From Xanthomonas arboricola (lineage in GTDB: Bacteria; Pseudomonadota; Gammaproteobacteria; Xanthomonadales; Xanthomonadaceae): DNA of 64,000 bases. A program made the position numbers and the translations under genes. This document shows, piece by piece, positions 17,725 to 24,718 of the stretch. Position 1 is the first letter of the stretch, and the number at the start of each line of letters is the position of its first letter. The DNA lies in the NCBI RefSeq assembly GCF_003353015.1, contig NZ_QREM01000009.1:57786-121785 (forward strand), written 5' to 3'. The notes beneath the pieces were generated by a model that was not told where the DNA came from, made no database searches, and saw only the letters and a program-made list of their open reading frames with translations.

Positions 17725-18302
17725 TCTTCCACCCCACCCCGCTGGCAGGTGCGTTCGTGATCGAGCCGCAGCAGCGTGGCGATGACCGCGGCTGGTTCGC
17801 ACGCGTGTTCTGCACCCAGGAGATGGCGCAGGCCGGCCTGGTCGATCAGTTCGTGCAGGTCAACAACTCGTTCAATGTGCAGGCCGGCACCCTGCGCGGC
17901 ATGCATTACCAGTTGCCGCCCGCCGCCGAGGTCAAGATCGTGCGCTGCATCCGTGGAGCGTTATGGGACGCGATCGTGGACCTGCGCCCGGATTCGCCCA
18001 GCTATCTGCAGTGGTACGGCACCGAATTGACGGCCGACAATCGCCTGGCGCTGTATGTGCCGCGTGGTTTTGCGCATGGCTTCATCACCCTGCAGCCGCA
18101 GACCGAGGCGTTGTATTTCGCCAGTGCGCTGTACACGCCGCAGGCCGAGCGCGGCTTGCGCTGGAACGATCCGCGCCTGGGCGTGCAGTGGCCGCTCGAA
18201 CCACAGCTGGTGTCCGACAAGGATGCCACCTGGCCGGACTTCAACGCACACCAACACGGCATCCCCACCCTTGCCGGACTCACCCCGCGGGAGCGCGCAT
18301 GA
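17721..18302 (+). CDS. dTDP-4-dehydrorhamnose 3,5-epimerase-like cupin (RfbC family)
   Basis: 193 residues. RGWFARVFC, FVQVNNSFN, GTLRGMHYQ (the catalytic-His strand), VRCIRGALWDAIVDLR and YVPRGFAHGFITL are RfbC hallmarks. The family epimerises C3 and/or C5 of 4-keto-6-deoxy sugar nucleotides. No rmlA, rmlB or rmlD is adjacent, so the substrate here is more likely a CDP-4-keto sugar made by the two preceding enzymes (inference). Start ATG 17721 overlaps the upstream stop and the stop overlaps the downstream ATG 18299. The long open frame upstream (from 16839) is a shadow. Confidence 0.88.
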   Translation: MIFHPTPLAGAFVIEPQQRGDDRGWFARVFCTQEMAQAGLVDQFVQVNNSFNVQAGTLRGMHYQLPPAAEVKIVRCIRGALWDAIVDLRPDSPSYLQWYGTELTADNRLALYVPRGFAHGFITLQPQTEALYFASALYTPQAERGLRWNDPRLGVQWPLEPQLVSDKDATWPDFNAHQHGIPTLAGLTPRERA

Positions 18303-19600
18303 ATATCGATCGTCTGTTGCAGGCCCGTGCCGCCGAAGGCCGCCCATTGCGTGTTGGCCTGTATGGCGCCGGCTTCATGGCACGCGGCATCGTCAACCAG
18401 ATCGCGCACTCGGTGCCGGGCATGCGGGTGTCGGCGATCTGCAACCGCAGCGTGGACAAGGCGCTGGAGGCCTACCGCCAGGCCGGCCAGCACGCGCGTG
18501 TGGCCGATGGCGCCAGCGAATTGAAGCACCAGATCGCTGCCGGCATCCCCGCCGTGACCGACGATCCGGCATTGCTGTACGAGTGCAATGCGCTGGATTG
18601 CCTGATCGATGCCACCGGCGCCATCGACTACGGCGCGCGCATCAGCCTGGGCGCCATCGCCCACGGCCGCCACATGGTGACGATGAATGCCGAACTCGAC
18701 GGCACCGTCGGCCCGCTGCTCAAGCGCAAGGCCGATGCGGCCGGGGTGATCTTCAGCGCCTGCGATGGCGACCAGCCCGGCGTGCAGATGAACCTCTACC
18801 GGTTCGTGCGTTCGATCGGCCTGACGCCGCTGCTGTGCGGCAACATCAAGGGCCTGCAGGACCCGTATCGCACCCCGGCGACCCAGGCCGGTTTCGCAGC
18901 GAAGTGGGGCCAGGACCCGCATATGGTCACCAGTTTTGCCGACGGCACCAAGATCAGCTTCGAGCAGGCGATCGTGGCCAATGGCACCGGCATGTCGATC
19001 CTGCAGCGCGGCATGACCGGCCACGAGCATCGCGCACATGTCGACGAACTGACCCGGCGCTACGACATCGAGGCCTTGCGTGCGGTGGGCGGCGCGGTGG
19101 ATTACGTGGTCGGCGCCCTGCCCTCGCCCGGCGTGTTCGTGCTGGCCAGCCACGACGACGCCAGGCAGCAGCATTACCTCAATCTCTACAAACTCGGCGA
19201 AGGCCCGCTGTACAGCTTCTACACGCCCTACCACCTGTGCCACTTCGAGGTGCCGCTGTCGGTGGCGCGGGTGGTGCTGCTGGGCGATGCAGTGCTGCAA
19301 CCGCTGGGCGCGCCGCTGGTGGAAGTGATTGCCACCGCCAAGCGCGACCTGGCCATCGGCGAAACCATCGACGGGCTCGGCGGCTACATGAGCTACGGCC
19401 AGTGCGAGCGCGCCGATGTCACTGCAAACGCACGGCTGCTGCCGATGGGCGTGGCCGAAGGCTGCGTGCTCCGCCACGCGGTACCCAAGGACCAGGTGCT
19501 GACCTACGACGACGTGCAGTTGCCGGCCAACCGCCTGATCGATCGCCTGCGTGCCGAGCAGGCCAGCGTCTTTGCCGACGCTGCGGAACTGGCGGCCTGA
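18299..19600 (+). CDS. SAF-domain NAD(P)-binding oxidoreductase (homoserine-dehydrogenase-like)
   Basis: 433 residues. It has an N-terminal Rossmann motif GLYGAGFMARGIVNQI, a middle catalytic-type region (MNAELDGTVGPLLKRKADAAG, ACDGDQPGVQMN), and a C-terminal SAF-like domain (AKRDLAIGETIDGLGGYMSYG, then VTANARLLPMGVAEGCVLRHAVPKDQVLTYDDVQLP). Such proteins recur in sugar-nucleotide and sugar-acid loci, but I know of no firmly assigned reaction for this architecture within a CDP-sugar set. ATGA overlap with the 3,5-epimerase gene shows it belongs to the same operon. Probable role: NAD(P)-dependent oxidation or reduction of the keto sugar. Confidence 0.75.
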   Translation: MNIDRLLQARAAEGRPLRVGLYGAGFMARGIVNQIAHSVPGMRVSAICNRSVDKALEAYRQAGQHARVADGASELKHQIAAGIPAVTDDPALLYECNALDCLIDATGAIDYGARISLGAIAHGRHMVTMNAELDGTVGPLLKRKADAAGVIFSACDGDQPGVQMNLYRFVRSIGLTPLLCGNIKGLQDPYRTPATQAGFAAKWGQDPHMVTSFADGTKISFEQAIVANGTGMSILQRGMTGHEHRAHVDELTRRYDIEALRAVGGAVDYVVGALPSPGVFVLASHDDARQQHYLNLYKLGEGPLYSFYTPYHLCHFEVPLSVARVVLLGDAVLQPLGAPLVEVIATAKRDLAIGETIDGLGGYMSYGQCERADVTANARLLPMGVAEGCVLRHAVPKDQVLTYDDVQLPANRLIDRLRAEQASVFADAAELAA

Positions 19601-19632
19601 GCACGCAGGCAGCGGCCTGCTTCCATGCGCCG

Positions 19633-20688
19633 ATGCCGCAGCCGATGGCCGCGCTGCCTGCCCGTCCCACCATCGGCGTCCTGCAGGCCGGGCGTGCGCT
19701 GGCCGCCACGATGGTGGTGCTCAGCCATAGCGTGCTGCCCACCGCGCACCTGGTACAGCCGTTACCGGCATGGCTGGCCGCGGCGCTGGCGCACGGCTAT
19801 CTGGGCGTGGATTTCTTCTTCGTGCTGTCGGGCTTCATCATCTACCACGTCAACCATGCCAGTGCGGACACGCCGGGCTGGAGCCGTGATTACGCCAGCA
19901 GCCGCATCAGCCGCATCTACCTGCCGTACTGGCCGGTCGGCATTGCGCTGGCGCTGGCCTATACGCTGCGGCCCAGCCTGGATGATGGCGACACGGGGTG
20001 GTCATGGTTTGCCACGCTGACCCTGCTGCCGGTCGATGGGCAGTCCGCGTTGGGCGTGGCGTGGACGCTGGCTTACGAGCTGATGTTCTACGCGCTGGCG
20101 TGGCTGTTCTTCCGTAGCGGGCATCCGCTGCGCTGCGCGCTGCTCTGGGCCGGCGCGACGCTGCTGTACGCGGCGCTTGGCGCGCCGTTCGCGCAGCCGG
20201 TGGAGGTGTCCTGGCGGGCGTTGTTGCTGCATCCCATCACGCTGGAGTTCGTGTTCGGCATGCTGGCGGCACGCGCGGTATCGAGCGCTCCGGCATGGAC
20301 GCCGTGGATCGGCGCTGCAGTGGCGGTCGTGGCATCGGCGTGCTTCGTGCTCGATGGCATGCAACGCGTGCATTCGCCGCTGCTCGGCCTGGCGATCGCC
20401 GGCGCAGTGGTCGTCCTGGTGCGCGCGGAATGGCGCGGCTGGCTGCGTATCGGCCCGCTGCTGCTGTTGCTCGGCAATGCGTCGTATGCGATCTACCTGG
20501 TGCATATGCCGCTGATGTCGCTGGTGGCACGCACCACGCGGCGGATGGGGCCGCTGGCCACCTGGCCGGTGAACCTGTTGCTCAGCGTCAGCGCCGCGCT
20601 GCTGCTCGGCGTGCTCTATCACCTGTGCTACGAGCGCATCGCGTTGCGGCATGCACGCCGCGTGCTGGCGCGCCAGGTGCGCCCATGA
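19633..20688 (+). CDS. membrane acyltransferase, Acyltransferase-3 (OafA-like) family
   Basis: 351 residues with about 9-10 hydrophobic segments. GRALAATMVVLSHS (the family histidine), GYLGVDFFFVLSGFIIYH and SRISRIYLPYWPV (conserved arginines) are typical of acyltransferase-3 O-acetylases of surface polysaccharides. GNASYAIYLVHMPLMSL near residue 280 is another family block. It probably acetylates or acylates the glycan made by this cassette. It starts 32 bp after the oxidoreductase with no strong Shine-Dalgarno; ATG 19645 is a possible alternative. The frame upstream of 19633 is a shadow of the previous gene. Last gene of the cassette. Confidence 0.85.
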   Translation: MPQPMAALPARPTIGVLQAGRALAATMVVLSHSVLPTAHLVQPLPAWLAAALAHGYLGVDFFFVLSGFIIYHVNHASADTPGWSRDYASSRISRIYLPYWPVGIALALAYTLRPSLDDGDTGWSWFATLTLLPVDGQSALGVAWTLAYELMFYALAWLFFRSGHPLRCALLWAGATLLYAALGAPFAQPVEVSWRALLLHPITLEFVFGMLAARAVSSAPAWTPWIGAAVAVVASACFVLDGMQRVHSPLLGLAIAGAVVVLVRAEWRGWLRIGPLLLLLGNASYAIYLVHMPLMSLVARTTRRMGPLATWPVNLLLSVSAALLLGVLYHLCYERIALRHARRVLARQVRP

Positions 20689-20746
20689 CGTTGTCTACAA
20701 CCGCGCCGCACGTGGACCTGCACGCCCGGCGGCCCGGCAATCGCAC

Positions 20747-21523
20747 TCACCCCACCGCCTGCTCCAGCACCAGGCCGAAGCGATCGTCGCACTGCGCTGC
20801 CGCCTCGGACAGGGCATCGCCCACCAGCAGCAGGGTCGGCAGGCCGGGCAGCATCGCCGCAGCGGTGACACCCAGTTCGCCCAGCGTGGTGAGCCGGCGT
20901 TGCTGCTCGGGCCGGGTGGCGGCCTGCACGATGGCCGCCGGCGTGCTGGCCGGCAGATGCGCCAGCAGCGCGCTGGCCAAGGCATCGGCGCGGCGCAGGC
21001 CCATGTAGATGCCCAGCGTCGTGCCGCTGGCGGCCAGGGCACCCCAGTTGGGTTCGCCGTGATCGTGCGTATGCGCAGTGACGAAGGTGATGCCATGGCA
21101 ATGGCTGCGATGGGTCAAGGACACTTCCAGCGCGGAGGCCGCGGCGAATGCGGCACTGACGCCGTTGATGATCTGCACGCCCACACCGGCGCGACGCAGG
21201 AAGCCGATCTCCTCGCCCGCGCGGCCGAACAGCAGCGCATCGCCGCCCTTGACGCGCACCACGCGCAGGCCCTGCAAGGCATAGCGCCGCATCAGCCGGC
21301 AGATGAAGTCCTGTGGCGTCGAGCGGCAGCCACCGCGCTTGCCGACCCGGATCACCCGCGCCTGCGGTGCGAGTTCGACGATCTGCGGGTTGGCCAGATC
21401 GTCCAGCAACACCACTTGCGCGGCCGCCAGCGCCTTGACCGCCTTGACGGTGAGCAGGTCCAGATCGCCGGGGCCGGCAGACAACAACACCACATCACGC
21501 GCACAGGAAGGAAGGACTGACAT
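20747..21523 (-). CDS. cobA: uroporphyrinogen-III C-methyltransferase (SUMT)
   Basis: 258 residues. VVLLSAGPGDLDLLTVKAVKAL, VIRVGKRGG, VVRVKGGDALLFGRAGEE, GVSAAFAAASALEVSLTHR and ASGTTLGIYMG are the standard SUMT/CobA/CysG-A motifs. It uses SAM to make precorrin-2, the siroheme precursor. It is the last gene of the narK-nirB-nirD-nasA operon, 38 bp behind nasA. That is logical because NirB needs siroheme and the CysG in this window has an incomplete methyltransferase half. The start at 21523 was chosen to match the family N-terminus; an open frame continues to 21586. Confidence 0.93.
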   Translation of the reverse strand: MSVLPSCARDVVLLSAGPGDLDLLTVKAVKALAAAQVVLLDDLANPQIVELAPQARVIRVGKRGGCRSTPQDFICRLMRRYALQGLRVVRVKGGDALLFGRAGEEIGFLRRAGVGVQIINGVSAAFAAASALEVSLTHRSHCHGITFVTAHTHDHGEPNWGALAASGTTLGIYMGLRRADALASALLAHLPASTPAAIVQAATRPEQQRRLTTLGELGVTAAAMLPGLPTLLLVGDALSEAAAQCDDRFGLVLEQAVG

Positions 21524-21561
21524 GGGAAGGTCTCGCAGTAGGTGATGGTCAGCACGGCCGC

Positions 21562-24360
21562 TCAGGCGTGCCGTGATTGCCGGCACAGCCGGGTGAGTTG
21601 CGGAACGCAGGAGCCGCAGACCGTGCCGCAGCCCAGGCGTTGCTTGAGCTGGGGCAGATCGGCACCGTCGTCGATGGCGGCATGGATCGCGGAGGTGGAC
21701 ACGTGCATGCAGCTGCAGACGATCGGGTCGCTGGGTGCGCCCTGTGTCTGCGCAAACACCGCCAGCCGCGGACCGTGCCAGGGCCGGCCTGCCAGTGCAG
21801 TACGCAGTAACGCCTGGTTGGCCTCGCTGGGCTGCGCTGCGGTGAGCAGCAGGCCGTCGATATGGCTGTGGCCGTCCTGCATGCGCCAGCCCACGCGACG
21901 CATCAGCCCGCGGCGCAGGTCGCGATACTCCAGCACGTCTGCACCGGCGGGCAGCTGCAGCGCGGCGATCAGGCGATCGAGCCAGCCCGCATCCGGGGCG
22001 CGTTCGCAGGCCGCATGCAGGACCGCCCAGTGCCCGCCGGCCTCGGCCAGCGGCTCGGCATGCAACCGTAGCGCTGCATAGCCGCAGTCGCGCAGCAGTG
22101 GCTGCAGCGTCTGCTGCAGGGCCAGCGCATCGCCACGTCGCGCAGCCAGCAGATGCCAGCCGAATGCGGCCTTCTCCACCCGCACCGCTGCATGCTTGAG
22201 TTCGGGCTGCTGCGAGCGCGCATCCACCGCCGGAATGCTCACTTCGTTGACGCCGCCGCTGGACAGGTGCTGCCCGCTCCAGTGCATGGCGGCGAACACG
22301 GTGCCCGAGCGCAGTTCGTCGGAGAGTTCCAGCGGCAGCACCAGCGCCCCGCGCTTGCTGGCGATCTGCACCAGTTCGCCGGCCACCAGCCCGCGCCGCG
22401 TCGCGTCGTCCGGATGCATGCGCAAGGCCGGTTCGGGGCTATGCGCGAACGCCGCGGGCACGCGCCCGCTGCGCGACATGCCATGCCATTGATCGCGCAG
22501 CCGCCCGGTCAGCAGCCGCATCGGAAACCGCGCCGAGGTCGGCTCGGCCACCTTGCGATACGGCGTGGCGTGGAAGCGTGCGCGCCCGTTGCCGGTGGCG
22601 AACACGCCGTCGGTATAGCGCCGCGCCTGCCCGTGCACGGCGCCGGCAGGAAACGGCCACTGCTGCGGGCCGCCATCCAGCATCGGGTAGTCCAGCCCGC
22701 CGATATCCAGGTCGCGCCCCACCGTCAACGCACGGTGTTCGTCGAAGATCTGCGCGGCGCTGTCAAACCCGAACAGGCCTGCGCCGCTCGCTGGTGCAAG
22801 ACGCGCCTCGAGCCGGCGCGCCACTTCGCGGGCGATCCACCAGTCCGCACGTGCCTGGCCCGGCGCCTCCACCGCCTTGCGCACGCGGGTGATGCGGCGC
22901 TCGGAGTTGGTCACGCTGCCATCCTTCTCGCCCCAGCTGGTGGCCGGTAACAGCACGTCGGCATACGGCACGGTGTCGGTGCCGGAGAACGCGTCCTGCA
23001 CGATCACCAGCTCGGCCTGTTCCAGCGCGGCGCGAATGCCATCCACCTCCGGCATCGAGTGCACGGGGTTGGTGCAGACGATCCACACCGCCTTCAGCGT
23101 GCCGGCACGCAACCGCTCGAACAACTGCACGGCCGGTGTGCCGGTCGTAGCGCTCAGACGGCCCGCCGGCAGCTTCCACAAGCGTTCCAGTTCCGCGCGG
23201 TCGTCGGCGTTGCCGATCTCGCGATGCGCCGCCAGCATCGTCGCCATGCCGCCGACCTCGCGCCCACCCATCGCATTGGGCTGGCCGGTCAGCGAAAACG
23301 GGCCCGCCCCCGGCTTGCCGATCTGCCCGGTCGCCAGATGCAGGTTGATCAGGGCCAGGTTCTTGTCGGTGCCATGCGCGGACTGATTCAGGCCCATGCA
23401 GTACAGCGACAATGCCGCCGGGCTGCGCCCGAACCACTCGGCCGCCTGCACCAGGTCCTCATGCGAGATACCGCAGATCTCGGCGCTCATGCGCGGGGTG
23501 TATTCGCGCAGCATGTGCTTGAGGGCGTCGAAGTCCTGGGTATGGGCCGCAACGAAACGCCCATCCACCAGACCCTCCCAGATCAGGTGATGCAGCATGC
23601 CGTTGAACAGCGCAACGTCGGTTCCGGGCTCGATCGCCAGGTGCAGGTCGGCCATGGCCGCGGTGTCGGTGCGACGCGGATCGATCACGATCCAGCGAAT
23701 CTCCGGGTTGCGCGCGCGTGCGTCTTCCAGCCGGCGAAACAGCACCGGGTGTGCATACGCCATGTTGCTGCCGGCAAACAGCACCGTCTGCGCCAGCTCC
23801 AGGTCCTCGTAGCAGGTCGGCGGCCCATCGGCGCCCAGCGCCAGCTTGTAGGCGGTGACTGCGCTGGACATGCACAGGCGCGAATTGGTGTCGATGTTGT
23901 TGGTACCGAGCAGGCCCTTGGCGAGCTTGTTGAAGACGTAGTAGTCCTCGGTCAACAACTGTCCGGACAGATAGAAGGCGACCGCATCCGGGCCGTGCTG
24001 CTCGATGATCGCCGCCAGTTTGCTGGTGACGTGGCGCAGTGCCTGGTCCCAGCTCACCGCCGCCCGCGGCGCCTGCCGATGCCGACGCAGCTCGGGTTCG
24101 AGCACGCGCCCCTGCGGACTGGCGACAGTCTGCGGCAAGGCCAGGCCCTTGCTGCACAGGCGGCCCTGATTGGCCGGATGCTGCGGGTCGCCTTCGATCC
24201 CGACGATGCGCTCGCCAGTGGCATCGTGCTCGCTGTGGATCAGCACCCCGCAGCCCACCCCGCAGTAGCAGCAGGTCGAGCGCGTGATGCGATGCATCGG
24301 CGAGGATGGCTGCGGCGGCGACGCCGCGCCGATCGACGGGAGCTGCAGGCCGTCGCTCAT
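21562..24360 (-). CDS. nasA: assimilatory nitrate reductase, catalytic subunit
   Basis: 932 residues, a cytoplasmic molybdopterin oxidoreductase. The N-terminal [4Fe-4S] ligands are in TCCYCGVGCGVLIH and GRLCSKG. Molybdopterin-domain blocks include NTNSRLCMSSAV, VIDPRRTDTA, SLYCMGLNQSAHGTDKN and TNPVHSMPE; the molydopterin-binding C-domain starts near RLLTGRLRDQWHGM. Residues about 875-925 add a BFD-like [2Fe-2S] domain (VCSCMHVST ... RLGCGTVCGSC) as in NAD(P)H- or NirB-coupled assimilatory reductases. It reduces nitrate to nitrite for NirBD. No signal peptide. Its ATG overlaps the nirD stop (ATGA). Confidence 0.94.
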   Translation of the reverse strand: MSDGLQLPSIGAASPPQPSSPMHRITRSTCCYCGVGCGVLIHSEHDATGERIVGIEGDPQHPANQGRLCSKGLALPQTVASPQGRVLEPELRRHRQAPRAAVSWDQALRHVTSKLAAIIEQHGPDAVAFYLSGQLLTEDYYVFNKLAKGLLGTNNIDTNSRLCMSSAVTAYKLALGADGPPTCYEDLELAQTVLFAGSNMAYAHPVLFRRLEDARARNPEIRWIVIDPRRTDTAAMADLHLAIEPGTDVALFNGMLHHLIWEGLVDGRFVAAHTQDFDALKHMLREYTPRMSAEICGISHEDLVQAAEWFGRSPAALSLYCMGLNQSAHGTDKNLALINLHLATGQIGKPGAGPFSLTGQPNAMGGREVGGMATMLAAHREIGNADDRAELERLWKLPAGRLSATTGTPAVQLFERLRAGTLKAVWIVCTNPVHSMPEVDGIRAALEQAELVIVQDAFSGTDTVPYADVLLPATSWGEKDGSVTNSERRITRVRKAVEAPGQARADWWIAREVARRLEARLAPASGAGLFGFDSAAQIFDEHRALTVGRDLDIGGLDYPMLDGGPQQWPFPAGAVHGQARRYTDGVFATGNGRARFHATPYRKVAEPTSARFPMRLLTGRLRDQWHGMSRSGRVPAAFAHSPEPALRMHPDDATRRGLVAGELVQIASKRGALVLPLELSDELRSGTVFAAMHWSGQHLSSGGVNEVSIPAVDARSQQPELKHAAVRVEKAAFGWHLLAARRGDALALQQTLQPLLRDCGYAALRLHAEPLAEAGGHWAVLHAACERAPDAGWLDRLIAALQLPAGADVLEYRDLRRGLMRRVGWRMQDGHSHIDGLLLTAAQPSEANQALLRTALAGRPWHGPRLAVFAQTQGAPSDPIVCSCMHVSTSAIHAAIDDGADLPQLKQRLGCGTVCGSCVPQLTRLCRQSRHA

Positions 24361-24716
24361 GCGGCCGGCTCGGCGACGGCATCCGCCTGCGGCACCGGCT
24401 GCAACACGATCCACACCGCATCGGCCTCCACCTTGACCGGGTAGCGCGGCGCGCAGCCCACATCCGGTGCACAGGCCTGGCCGCTCTGCAGGGCGATCGC
24501 CCAGCCGTGCAACGGACAGGTCACCGTTTCGCCGGCCACGATGCCCTGCGACAACGGCCCGCCCTTGTGCGGGCAGCGGTCGCGCAACGCAAACACCTGG
24601 TCGCTGGCGGTGCGGAACAAGGCGATCGGCGCAATGCCGTCGACCTCCAGTACGCGCGCGCCCAATGCAGGCAGGTCCTGCAACGCACACACGCGGATCC
24701 ACGCGGTCTGCTGCAT
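24357..24716 (-). CDS. nirD: nitrite reductase small subunit with complete Rieske motif
   Basis: 119 residues. CPHKGGPLSQG and CPLHGW supply the C-x-H and C-x2-H ligands of a Rieske [2Fe-2S] cluster. Many NirD proteins lack them, so this one is predicted to bind a cluster. It partners NirB in NAD(P)H-dependent nitrite reduction. Two ATGs are possible. ATG 24722 overlaps the nirB stop, but the only Shine-Dalgarno, GGAGGA at 24723-24728, touches it directly. It stands 6 nt before ATG 24716, which is why the second start is preferred. Confidence 0.9.
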   Translation of the reverse strand: MQQTAWIRVCALQDLPALGARVLEVDGIAPIALFRTASDQVFALRDRCPHKGGPLSQGIVAGETVTCPLHGWAIALQSGQACAPDVGCAPRYPVKVEADAVWIVLQPVPQADAVAEPAA

Positions 24717-24718
24717 GC

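Noticed and set aside
18055-19632. Upstream extension of the acyltransferase frame
   Set aside because: Shadow of the SAF oxidoreductase; acyltransferase similarity begins only after 19633.
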